64,000 nucleotides of DNA from Ignavibacteria bacterium. Lineage in GTDB: Bacteria; Bacteroidota; Ignavibacteria; Tepidaquicellales; Tepidaquicellaceae. Shown in pieces: positions 54,755 through 63,127 of the stretch (the first letter of the stretch is position 1; every line of letters begins with the position of its first letter). Where the stretch lies: NCBI GenBank assembly GCA_041649015.1, contig JBAZNU010000003.1, forward strand, positions 186,001-250,000, in the 5' to 3' direction. Both the position numbers and the translations under genes were made by a program. Below the pieces are notes generated by a model. It did not search any database, had not been told where the DNA came from, and worked only from the letters and a program-made list of their open reading frames with translations.

Positions 54755-55572
54755 TGCAGACTGACATGAAGAACAATAATAAATACTTCGTCTGGATTGC
54801 CTTAATTGTGATCATTACAGTAATGCTTATTGTATTTCAGGGATGCAATCTAATGAAAAAAAGGTATCCAAAGACCATAACGAAAGAACTTGTTTTTAAT
54901 TCTGCTGATTACCAAAAACTTATTGTTGATAATCCGAATGGAACTGTCAATGTTAGAAAAAACGAGAATGACAGTTTGATTATAATTAAAGCAGAAGTAA
55001 CAAAAAATTTAACGAAGAAAGAACTTGATAAACCAGTTGAAGATGTAATGTTAAATATTGATACAACCGGTAGAACCATATTTCTTTCAGCAACCAATGT
55101 AAGAGAAAAATCCGGTTTTCGAATTCAGTGGGATTTTAACTCAGGAGAGACAATCTATACTATCTATGTTCCTGCTGGAATTGAAATAGAAGTTGAATGC
55201 ACAAACGGCAAGGTTGACCTCAGGGATTTCAACAACAATGTTTCTGCCGACCTTACAAACGGAAGTATTAAGGTTAAAAATGTTTACGGCAATATAAAAA
55301 TTGAATTAACAAACGGAAATATTAGCGCAGAACTTGATTCTACAAAAAGCATTGATTTCAGAACAACAAACGGAAGTATCAAACTTGCAGTAGGGGATAA
55401 ATTCTCAGGATTATTTGATGTTCAGACGAAAAACGGAAAAATAAACCATAACGATATCGAGTTTACCAATACCACTGAAAGAAAGAATGAGTTTAAAGGT
55501 TCGCTTGGTAATGGTGATGAAAGAGTTAAATTAGAAACAACTAACGGCAGAATTACGATTGATAAAAAGTAA
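54754..55572 (+). CDS. DUF4097 putative adhesin-type exported protein
   Basis: A 272-residue protein with an N-terminal membrane segment (residues 12-28) and a region of beta-strand repeats, each with an (x)TNGxI/V element (CTNGKVDLRDF, DLTNGSIKV, ELTNGNISA, RTTNGSIKL), typical of the DUF4097 family of putative adhesins. The likely cellular location is the periplasm or surface. Its start overlaps the previous stop by one base. It is followed 9 bp later by an ECF sigma factor gene. Confidence 0.87.
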   Translation: MQTDMKNNNKYFVWIALIVIITVMLIVFQGCNLMKKRYPKTITKELVFNSADYQKLIVDNPNGTVNVRKNENDSLIIIKAEVTKNLTKKELDKPVEDVMLNIDTTGRTIFLSATNVREKSGFRIQWDFNSGETIYTIYVPAGIEIEVECTNGKVDLRDFNNNVSADLTNGSIKVKNVYGNIKIELTNGNISAELDSTKSIDFRTTNGSIKLAVGDKFSGLFDVQTKNGKINHNDIEFTNTTERKNEFKGSLGNGDERVKLETTNGRITIDKK

Positions 55573-55581
55573 CTGATTGAA

Positions 55582-56226
55582 GTGGAAGTCAACCTCGATA
55601 TAGTAAAACGAATACAAAATGGAGAATCACAACTTTTTGCAGAGATTGCTAATGCTTACAAGGATAAGGCTTTTTCCCTGACTATGAAGATACTTAAAAA
55701 CAGGGAAGAAGCCGAAGATTCACTTCAGGATGCTTTTATGAAATTGTACAAAGCGATTATTAACGGAAACTACGAGGCGAAATCAAAATTCTCTACATAC
55801 TTTTATTCAATTGTTTACAACTCGGCTATTGACCTTTACAGAAAGTACAACGTAAGAAGTTTCAACATAACATCAATCGAAATAAACGATTCAAACTACA
55901 ACGAAGGTGATGAACTCAGTTTTAATTTTGAGACAAAGATTGACAAGAATCAGGTTAACACGGCAGAATATTCAACAGATAAGAGAGTTACAGAATCAGA
56001 AATTAAAAATATTATAAATCAGTATATAAATGCCATACCGGAGCAGTACTCGGTAATACTTAACATGTTCTTTCTTAACGACCTCTCGCACGAGGAAATA
56101 TCGGTTATTCTAAAGATACCCGTTGGTACCGTAAAGAACAGAATATTCAGGGCAAAAGAGAAAATGAAAGAGCTGCTGTTCAGGCATTTTAATAAAGAAG
56201 AATTGTTAGAATATATTAAGGTTTGA
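55582..56226 (+). CDS. ECF-type RNA polymerase sigma factor
   Basis: A 214-residue sigma-70 family factor with region 2 (KILKNREEAEDSLQDAFMK) and region 4 (LSHEEISVILKIPVGTVKNR), separated by an unusually long linker rich in N, E and T. The start is GTG. It should direct a small regulon; the last gene of the operon, starting 2 bp after its stop, encodes a probable membrane anti-sigma. Confidence 0.92.
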   Translation: MEVNLDIVKRIQNGESQLFAEIANAYKDKAFSLTMKILKNREEAEDSLQDAFMKLYKAIINGNYEAKSKFSTYFYSIVYNSAIDLYRKYNVRSFNITSIEINDSNYNEGDELSFNFETKIDKNQVNTAEYSTDKRVTESEIKNIINQYINAIPEQYSVILNMFFLNDLSHEEISVILKIPVGTVKNRIFRAKEKMKELLFRHFNKEELLEYIKV

Positions 56227-56228
56227 TT

Positions 56229-56654
56229 ATGGAAAACAATAATAATATAAACAGGTTTATTGATAAAAGCTTTGAAGGGGCGCTGCTTGAAAAAACAGGC
56301 ACCAACTTTACGGAGAACCTGATGAAAGAAATAGAACTCACTAAAGTATTCAAGAAAGAAGATAAAAGAACATTCGGTTATCTTAATATTTTAATTATTT
56401 CTATCGCGGGTGCAGTTATAACTTCAGGAATAGCCCTGCTGGTTTTACTCGGTTCGGGTGCAAGTGAAAACGGTGAAAGAGAAGGGGTGTTTTCTGTATT
56501 AACAAGTATGTTTGATAACATAAATCAACGGCTCTATTCGCTCATAGGAATTTCATTCACGGAAAACATACTCCTTTATTTTGGCGGTATAGTTGCTGCG
56601 ATAATCCTGTTTACTTTTCTTGAAAAGGCAGTACTTAAGCGAGGTTACAACTAA
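56229..56654 (+). CDS. membrane protein, probable anti-sigma factor
   Basis: A 141-residue protein with an acidic helical N-terminal domain (residues about 1-50, NRFIDKSFEGALLEKT), then one transmembrane segment (about 52-73) and a second near residues 112-132. No zinc-binding HxxxCxxC anti-sigma motif is visible. The role is inferred from its position directly after the sigma factor gene. ATG 56229 is preferred to TTG 56223. Its stop overlaps that of the convergent rhomboid gene by 4 bp. Confidence 0.6.
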   Translation: MENNNNINRFIDKSFEGALLEKTGTNFTENLMKEIELTKVFKKEDKRTFGYLNILIISIAGAVITSGIALLVLLGSGASENGEREGVFSVLTSMFDNINQRLYSLIGISFTENILLYFGGIVAAIILFTFLEKAVLKRGYN

Positions 56655-57265
56655 CTGAAGTGTGTTAGAAAGAATTTAAACGCACCTTCTATCAGTATAA
56701 ATGTAGCCAGTACTCCTCCAAACGCTCCGCCTAAATGTGCCTCATGTCCTATGTTACCAAACTTATTTTTAACTCCGTAAATTGATACCCCTACGTACAC
56801 GAATGCAAAAAGAAAAGCCGGCATAGGTATGAAAAATACAAGCAATTTGCTGAACGGAAAAAAGAGCACATAGGAAAATATAATTCCCGAGATTGCCCCC
56901 GAAGCGCCAACTGCAACGTAATTCGGATTCTTATAATTAAAAACCAGTGTTAACAGTGAGCCTGACAGTAAACTTATAAAGTAAATTAAAAAGAAGTAAA
57001 GACTCCCTAAAACCTGCCCGAAGTTCATAACAAACATTCCTTCCAGTACGGTTCCGAACGAAAAGAGAGTAAACATGTTAAAGGCAATGTGCATAAGGTC
57101 TGCATGCAGGAATGCAGACGTCACTACTTGATAGTATTTATGATGATTGACTATCTCATACGGCCACTCTGCAAACTTTTCAAAGAATTCGGGCCTCATG
57201 TATTTTATCCATACATAAATAGCAATGTTAGCGAATAGTAATGTATAAGTTACGGGTGCGTCCAT
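56651..57265 (-). CDS. rhomboid family intramembrane serine protease
   Basis: A 204-residue polytopic protease with six hydrophobic segments. The catalytic dyad is S122 in GASGAISG and H177 in EAHLGGAFGG; the oxyanion-site residues H59 and N63 are in MHIAFNMF. It cleaves membrane protein segments. It starts 3 bp after the pyrD stop and is the last gene of the leftward hutU-pyrD-rhomboid run. It converges with the sigma-factor locus. Confidence 0.93.
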   Translation of the reverse strand: MDAPVTYTLLFANIAIYVWIKYMRPEFFEKFAEWPYEIVNHHKYYQVVTSAFLHADLMHIAFNMFTLFSFGTVLEGMFVMNFGQVLGSLYFFLIYFISLLSGSLLTLVFNYKNPNYVAVGASGAISGIIFSYVLFFPFSKLLVFFIPMPAFLFAFVYVGVSIYGVKNKFGNIGHEAHLGGAFGGVLATFILIEGAFKFFLTHFS

Positions 57266-57267
57266 TC

Positions 57268-58293
57268 TTATTTTAATATTTTATTTGTGATGCCGAATCC
57301 TTCATAAATTAATCCGGTATAAATTTGTACTATCTCAGCGCCAAGTATCATCTTATCTTTGTAATCAGATTTATTAAAAACTCCACCGACACCTATTAAA
57401 ACAAAATCCTTTTTTCCTTCATTAAGTTCATTAAGTTTCTTTAAAACGATATCCGAAATTGCCTTTACAGGTTTGCCGCTCAGTCCGCCATCTTCTACAA
57501 TTTGTGTTAATAGATTTTCTCTTGAAAGAGTTGTGTTTGTTGCTATGATACCGTCAAGTCCGTAATACGTTGCGGCATTATATATTGTTTCTATCTCATC
57601 ATCATTCAAATCGGGTGCAATCTTTAGAAATATGCATTTCTCGGGAAGTTTTTTTGATTTTACAATCTCATTTCGCTTCATTATAATTTCAAACAGCAGG
57701 TTGTTTAAATGCTTATCACTCTGCAGTGTACGCAGACCTTCCGTGTTTGGGGAGGATATATTAATTGTGAAGTAATCGCCCGCCTCATAAAGTACATCAA
57801 GGCATTTTATGTAATCTTCCGCTGCCTTTTCAATAGGTGTATCTTTGTTCTTTCCAATGTTGACACCAACAATAAAATCCTTTCTCGTATTCTTCTTTGC
57901 TTTAAAAATTTTCTCTTTTAATTTCTCCGCACCTTCATTATTAAACCCCATTCGGTTTATTATTCCCTCATCCTTAATAAGCCTGAAAAGACGCGGCTTT
58001 GGATTTCCCGGCTGAGGAAGGGGAGTTACTGTCCCAACCTCAACGTGTGAAAAACCTACCACATCCCAGAACTCAATCAGGTCACCGTTTTTATCAAGTC
58101 CTGCAGCAACGCCGAGCCTGTTCCTGAATCTTAAATCTCTAATCGTAAATTTGTTCGAAACATCCTCGAATGAATAGAAAGGTCTCAACATAGGGAATGA
58201 CCATCTGAAAAGAGGTAAAGTCCCGAAAATCAGGTTATGAACTGTTTCGGGATTAAACCTGAAAAGCAATGACCTTATTATTTTATATATCAA
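57268..58293 (-). CDS. pyrD: dihydroorotate dehydrogenase (quinone)
   Basis: A 341-residue class 2 dihydroorotate dehydrogenase, which oxidises dihydroorotate to orotate in pyrimidine synthesis and passes electrons to quinone. Seen: RFRNRLGVAAGLDKNGD, HVEVGTVTPLPQPGNPKPR, NISSPNTEGLR (active-site Ser follows the family pattern), and the C-terminal FMN-binding GVGGVFNKSDYKDKM. The start is TTG at 58293. It lies 12 bp downstream of hutU. Confidence 0.95.
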   Translation of the reverse strand: MIYKIIRSLLFRFNPETVHNLIFGTLPLFRWSFPMLRPFYSFEDVSNKFTIRDLRFRNRLGVAAGLDKNGDLIEFWDVVGFSHVEVGTVTPLPQPGNPKPRLFRLIKDEGIINRMGFNNEGAEKLKEKIFKAKKNTRKDFIVGVNIGKNKDTPIEKAAEDYIKCLDVLYEAGDYFTINISSPNTEGLRTLQSDKHLNNLLFEIIMKRNEIVKSKKLPEKCIFLKIAPDLNDDEIETIYNAATYYGLDGIIATNTTLSRENLLTQIVEDGGLSGKPVKAISDIVLKKLNELNEGKKDFVLIGVGGVFNKSDYKDKMILGAEIVQIYTGLIYEGFGITNKILK

Positions 58294-58305
58294 ATGAAAT
58301 AATAT

Positions 58306-59955
58306 TTACTTTATCATCGGAATTCTGATACCGAACTTCCTCATTTCATCTTTTGCCTGCTCGTATCCTGCATCTGCATGTCTTACTATACCCATTGCAG
58401 GATCATAAGTCAGGCATCTTTCAAGCCGTGTCTTTGCATTTTCCGTTCCGTCTGCAACAATCACCATTCCCGAATGTATTGAATTTCCGATTCCCACACC
58501 GCCTCCGTGATGAAGCGAAACCCAGCTTGCACCGCCTATGTTGTGAAGCGCAAAGTTCAGCACAGGCCAGTCTGCAATGGCATCCGAACCGTCCATCATC
58601 TTTTCTGTTTCGCGGTTTGGCGACGCCACGCTTCCGCAGTCAAGATGGTCGCGACCTATTACTATTGGTGCTTTTACTTTTCCTGTTCTTACAAGTTCAT
58701 TGAAAATAAGTCCAGCCTTTGCTCTGTCGCCGTAGCCCAACCAGCATATCCTTGAAGGCAGCCCCTGAAAGTGCACCTTTTCTTTTGCGGCTTTCAGCCA
58801 TTTGTGAAGAAGTTTGTTATCAGGAAATGCTTCCATGATTGCATCATCCGTTGTAAAGATATCGTTCGGGTCGCCAGAAAGCGCAACCCATCTGAAAGGA
58901 CCCTTACCCTCGCAGAAAAGCGGACGAATGTACTCGGGTACAAATCCCGGAATTTCAAACGCCTGTGCAAATCCGTTAGCTTCTGCTTCTCCACGCAGGT
59001 TGTTTCCGTAATCAAAAGTTATTGCACCCTTCTTCATAAACTCCCACATAGTCTTGCAATGAACAACAGCAGTCTTGCGGGCAAGCTCCTGATACTTCTT
59101 CGGGTCTGATTTTCTAAGTGCCAATGCTTCTTCAAAAGACATTCCCATAGGCACGTATCCGTTTAACATATCATGAGCAGAGGTCTGGTCAGTAAGAACA
59201 TCGGGAATAATATTTCTTTTTAAAATTTCCGGAAGAACTTCTCCTGCATTGCCTTCAAGCCCAACCGAGAGTGCTTTCCCGTTTTTCTTAGCTTCCATAA
59301 TAAGTTTCAACGCTTCATCAAGGTCTTTGGCAAGAACGTCAGTGTAACCCGTATCAATTCTTTTCTGAATTCGTGATTTATCAACGTCAATGCCAAGTAT
59401 CGCACCGCCGTTTAGCGTTGCTGCAAGCGGCTGTGCACCACCCATTCCGCCGAGTCCGCATGTAAGCACGAATTTACCTTTCAGGTCGCTATTGAAATGC
59501 TTTCTTGCGCATTCGGCAAATGTCTCGTAAGTACCCTGAAGTATCCCCTGCGTGCCAATGTAAATCCAAGAACCCGCTGTCATCTGACCGTACATTGTAA
59601 GCCCGAGCCCTTCGAGTCGTCTGAACTCGTCCCAGGTCGCCCACTTCGGAACAATTTGCGAATTCGAAATAATAACTCTCGGTGCGTTTGTGTGTGTTTT
59701 GAAAACGGCAACTGGCTTTCCCGATTGCACGAGCATCGTTTCATCATTCTCAAGGGTCTTCAGTGTCGCAACGATTGCCTCATAGCATTCCCAGTTCCGA
59801 GCTGCCTTGCCGCTTCCTCCGTAAACAATCAGGTCATCGGGTCTTTCCGCTACCTCCGCATCAAGGTTGTTCATCAGCATCCTCATAGCAGCTTCTGCCT
59901 GCCAGTTTTTGCACGACATTTTATTTCCTGTTGGTGCCTTTATATTTTTTGCCAT
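58306..59955 (-). CDS. hutU: urocanate hydratase
   Basis: A 549-residue NAD-dependent enzyme that converts urocanate to imidazolone propionate in histidine degradation. The fold is unmistakable: VYGGSGKAARNWE near the N-terminus, then CGLGGMGGAQPLAATLNGG and DHLDCGSVASPNRETEKM with the active-site Cys. Length matches. It is followed by pyrD, and the other hut genes (hutH, hutI) are not in the window. Confidence 0.97.
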   Translation of the reverse strand: MAKNIKAPTGNKMSCKNWQAEAAMRMLMNNLDAEVAERPDDLIVYGGSGKAARNWECYEAIVATLKTLENDETMLVQSGKPVAVFKTHTNAPRVIISNSQIVPKWATWDEFRRLEGLGLTMYGQMTAGSWIYIGTQGILQGTYETFAECARKHFNSDLKGKFVLTCGLGGMGGAQPLAATLNGGAILGIDVDKSRIQKRIDTGYTDVLAKDLDEALKLIMEAKKNGKALSVGLEGNAGEVLPEILKRNIIPDVLTDQTSAHDMLNGYVPMGMSFEEALALRKSDPKKYQELARKTAVVHCKTMWEFMKKGAITFDYGNNLRGEAEANGFAQAFEIPGFVPEYIRPLFCEGKGPFRWVALSGDPNDIFTTDDAIMEAFPDNKLLHKWLKAAKEKVHFQGLPSRICWLGYGDRAKAGLIFNELVRTGKVKAPIVIGRDHLDCGSVASPNRETEKMMDGSDAIADWPVLNFALHNIGGASWVSLHHGGGVGIGNSIHSGMVIVADGTENAKTRLERCLTYDPAMGIVRHADAGYEQAKDEMRKFGIRIPMIK

Positions 59956-59996
59956 AGTATATTATAAGAAAAAGTTAAGTTCAGAAATTGTATACA

Positions 59997-60410
59997 AAAA
60001 TAACAGTTATATACCTCAAAATATATTTATAAATTGGGTACACAAGGATCGAATATAAGACCGTAATACAAAGACCTAAAATGTTTCCTTTTGTCTTCTA
60101 GTTCGATTACCCAGCTTCATGAAACGAAAAGTTATTATGCTTTAAACTCTCAGAGTAGGTTAAATGTGATTAACTAAAGGTGAAGCCGTGGTACAAACAC
60201 AAAGGCAAACTGCATCTGCCTTTGTGTTAATGAACATTTGTTATTTATATCTACTTTAATAAAATCATTCGTTTTGTTTCCGAAAATTCTTCTGCGGAAA
60301 GTTTATAGAAATAAATGCCGCTGGAATATGCCGATGCATTCCAATCCGCCTGGTAGGTGCCAGGCTGAAGCCTTTTGTTAACGAGCGTTTCGACTTCGCG
60401 TCCCATTACA
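59997..60410 (-). repeat. duplicated T9SS 3' end and downstream segment, copy A
   Basis: About 410 bp that recur as copy B (62711-63127) in the same orientation. The match covers the last 50 or so codons of the T9SS gene, then downstream sequence including the words CTTTAAACTCTCAGAG and CCCAGCTTCATGAAACG, up to GTTATATACCTCAAA. Most of the roughly 190 bp furthest from the gene is near identical. The short hairpin just after the stop codon differs between copies. Confidence 0.85.
60196..60228. terminator. hairpin downstream of T9SS gene (copy A)
   Basis: A perfect 12-bp stem (AACACAAAGGCA / TGCCTTTGTGTT) with a 9-nt loop lies 22 bp after the T9SS gene's stop on the minus strand. It has the same place and form as the copy B hairpin but a different stem sequence. 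Confidence 0.75.
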
Positions 60411-62134
60411 TCATAAACTTTAAGCGACACATTGCTGGCAGCGGGCAAAGAAAAACGGACAATTGTTCTTGAATTAAACGGATTCGGGTAATTCTGCTCC
60501 AATGAGTAAGACGCAGGTGTTTCTGTTGAAACGCTCTCAACTCCGGTCAGCAGGGTGTCTCCGTATGTAAAGCCGTTTATTCTGCAGCCGACAAGGTAAG
60601 TAGTAAAGCCGGATATTTCCCAAGTATAAACGCTTGTTATGCCGAAGTATTTTGATAAGGTCCTTTCAATCAAAATAAGGCCGTCTTCGGAAAACGTTTT
60701 CTGTTTTGAGGAGTATCCGAATACGGATAAATTTGCAGTGTCTTTACAAATTGAACGAAATGGACCGTCGCATTTCCATAGTGTATCACCTTTTCTTGAA
60801 AAAAGTGAATCAGTCCTTCTTTCGTTTGACAGATTATTGCAGGTGTATCCCGCGGCATATCCTGTTAACAGCCCCGTCTGAGTGTCCACTCTGTACCAGT
60901 TTCCGTAGTTCCACATACCCGGCAAAGGATTTGAAAAATAATAAAATCTCTTACCGTTCATTACGCTGTCTTTTACAATTGTAAACTTCTGTCTATCATA
61001 ATATGGAGGGTACATAGAAGGTGTATGATAGACATACATATTGCCCACACTCATCGGGAAATAATCCAGTGCCTCGTTTTCTTCACCGCCAGTAACTGTT
61101 TTATAAACTCTTCCTATTTGACCCGAAAACCATGCCGTACCGACAGCCCAGCCTGTATGATTGTTCACAAAATATAAAGAGTATAAATTTGCGTTTCCTT
61201 TTTTCTGAATTTGCCAGTTTGCTCCGCCGTTCGTGGTTTTTAAAATCATAACGGAATCGGGATAGTAATTCCCTGAAACCCACCCTGTATTAGCGTCTGC
61301 AAAGTATAAAGACAAATATTTATTATAAGGCATTGCAGATGTATCCCATGAAACACCGCCGTTCGTAGTGCGAGCAAACTTAGTGTACAAGCCCCTATTG
61401 TAAAGAGCAAAACCTGTGTTAGCGTCTTTAAACATCATGTTATGGTTTCCTTGAGCAAAGACGGTCAGGATTGAGGAATCCCTGAATGCCATGCTCCAGT
61501 TAGCACCGCCGTCTGTTGTTTTGAATATATGCCTTTTCATATAAGGAACATCAGTGCCGTAAGTTGTGCTTACATATCCCGTCATCTCATTAATAAAACT
61601 CAGTTTATCATGTCTTGTATCACTCAAAAATGTTGTTGAATAAAAATTTGCCCCTGCATTTGATGAAACAAACATCCAGCCCGCCGAGCTCATCGATCCG
61701 CTTCCGCCTGCTGCCAGATATATTCTGTTTCCGACCGGGAATACATCTGTAAAAGAAACATCACACATTAATCCCGATGATTCGTATAACCGTGACCAGC
61801 TCTCACCGCCGTCTGTTGTCCTGAACAGATACTGCCTCGATACATAAGGGTTAATATATCTTCCTCCGCATGCATATCCTGTCGCCGCATTTAAAAATCT
61901 TATTGCAAGAATGCTTGATGTATCCGGCAAAACCTTTTGCTGCCATGAGTTTCCGCCGTTAGTGGTTTTAAGAATTGACATACCTCCATCAGCAAATCCT
62001 GTATTCTCATTAATAAAATATACAACATTAAAAGAGTTTGCTGTACCCGGGTTTTGCTGAAACCATCCGGATTGTGATATTGCAGCCGTGTTGAGTGTTA
62101 AAAATAATGAAACAATCGTAAGAAAAATTTTCAT
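60251..62134 (-). CDS. secreted YCF48-like repeat protein with T9SS sorting domain
   Basis: A 627-residue protein: signal peptide (MKIFLTIVSLFLTLNTAAIS), at least seven YCF48/BNR-type repeats with TTNGGxxW or TTDGGxxW (residues about 25-345), a second domain (about 360-535) of unknown type with four Cys (YTCNNLS, LWKCDGPFRSIC, VGCRIN), and a T9SS type A sorting domain (YSLEQNYPNPFNSRTIVRFS). The start chosen gives a clean signal peptide; the longer frame adds 14 residues. The 3' end belongs to the duplicated segment. Confidence 0.85.
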   Translation of the reverse strand: MKIFLTIVSLFLTLNTAAISQSGWFQQNPGTANSFNVVYFINENTGFADGGMSILKTTNGGNSWQQKVLPDTSSILAIRFLNAATGYACGGRYINPYVSRQYLFRTTDGGESWSRLYESSGLMCDVSFTDVFPVGNRIYLAAGGSGSMSSAGWMFVSSNAGANFYSTTFLSDTRHDKLSFINEMTGYVSTTYGTDVPYMKRHIFKTTDGGANWSMAFRDSSILTVFAQGNHNMMFKDANTGFALYNRGLYTKFARTTNGGVSWDTSAMPYNKYLSLYFADANTGWVSGNYYPDSVMILKTTNGGANWQIQKKGNANLYSLYFVNNHTGWAVGTAWFSGQIGRVYKTVTGGEENEALDYFPMSVGNMYVYHTPSMYPPYYDRQKFTIVKDSVMNGKRFYYFSNPLPGMWNYGNWYRVDTQTGLLTGYAAGYTCNNLSNERRTDSLFSRKGDTLWKCDGPFRSICKDTANLSVFGYSSKQKTFSEDGLILIERTLSKYFGITSVYTWEISGFTTYLVGCRINGFTYGDTLLTGVESVSTETPASYSLEQNYPNPFNSRTIVRFSLPAASNVSLKVYDVMGREVETLVNKRLQPGTYQADWNASAYSSGIYFYKLSAEEFSETKRMILLK

Positions 62135-62342
62135 AACTTTAAGAAAATATATTTTTGTTTCCGGTAAAAATTTCAATGCCAGATATCTTCACCGTTTCTG
62201 TGGTAAGCAATTTTAAGATTATATATAAACAGGTACTTTATAATATTCAAAAATATTTCATAAAATAAAACACCTATTTCTGTCTCTTTTTTATTTATGA
62301 ATTTATAAACGCTTATTTTTTAAAAAACGATTTCTAATTAAA

Positions 62343-62433
62343 CACCAATTCAAGACCAATCTTAGAACAGTAAATAGTAATCTGTGATCAGTAATCAGAG
62401 GGAATTATAAGAGACCAATTTAAGACCAATCTG
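62343..62433 (+). repeat. two spaced near-copies of a 21-bp word
   Basis: ACCAATTCAAGACCAATCTT at 62343 and ACCAATTTAAGACCAATCTG at 62413 start 70 bp apart. Each is itself made of two ACCAAT units. Confidence 0.65.
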
Positions 62434-62572
62434 AGTACAAGGAGAGCGCAAGATTAAGAAAAAATGAAAGTGCGATTTTTGAGCATTTTCGGGGTTTTAA
62501 AATTAAAAAAATAACAGAGAAATTTTATGCTTGTATTACAGACCCCCCTCATTATATATAACAACAGAAATG

Positions 62573-62710
62573 AAAACGGGGTCACTCCTGAAATTTTTGA
62601 AAATTTTTTGAAGAGTTATAAGTGTATGGAAAACAAGGGTTTAGGTCAGAGCATAAAAAATAACGGCTTAAAAATAAAGTTGTATTTAATCTTTGCATGA
62701 CCCCATTTTT
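62573..62710. mobile_element. candidate miniature inverted-repeat element
   Basis: The ends AAAACGGGGTCA (62573) and TGACCCCATTTTT (to 62710) are inverted copies with 11 of about 12 positions matching, around 138 bp without a coding frame. The outer edge touches repeat copy B. This could be a non-autonomous transposable element, but no target-site duplication or second copy was seen. Confidence 0.35.
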
Positions 62711-63127
62711 AAAATAATTGTTATATACCTCAAAATATATTTATAAATTAGGGTACACAAAGATTGAATATAAAACCGTAATACAAAGACCTAAAATGTT
62801 TCCTTTTATTATCTAGTCCGAATTCCCAGCTTCATGAAACGAAAAGTTATTATGCTTTAAACTCTCAGAGTGAGTTAAATGTGATTAACTAAAGTCGAAA
62901 AAATTGTACAAGTAAAAAGGCAGGTTGCAAACCTGCCTTTTTGTCAATAAGCATTTGTTATGTATATCTACTTTAATAAAATCATTCGCTTTGTTTCTAG
63001 AAAATCTCCTGCGGAAAGTTTATAGAAATATACCCCGCTGGAATATGCTGATGCATTCCAGTCTGCCTGGTATGTGCCGGGCTGAAGCTGTTCATTCACG
63101 AGCACTTTCACTTCGCGACCCGTGGCA
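62711..63127 (-). repeat. duplicated T9SS 3' end and downstream segment, copy B
   Basis: The second copy of the segment described at 59997-60410, same orientation relative to its T9SS gene. It begins exactly next to the inverted-repeat element and extends into the sorting domain coding region. Confidence 0.85.
62913..62946. terminator. hairpin downstream of T9SS gene (copy B)
   Basis: A stem of AAAAAGGCAGGTT / AACCTGCCTTTTT with a short loop, T-rich on both sides, follows the stop of the last gene. It fits a bidirectional terminator. Confidence 0.85.

Larger units (their letters stand above)
62135..62967. other. 833-bp intergenic region with several repeat elements
   Basis: It separates two leftward T9SS genes. 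It contains spaced copies of ACCAATTCAAGACCAATCTT (62343 and 62413), an inverted-repeat-bounded segment (62573-62710), and repeat copy B. No coding region is supportable. Confidence 0.6.

Noticed and set aside
60003..60190. Non-coding RNA or riboswitch in the duplicated segment
   Set aside because: Conservation can be explained by recent duplication; I could not draw a convincing folded structure beyond the terminator hairpin, so no RNA feature is listed.
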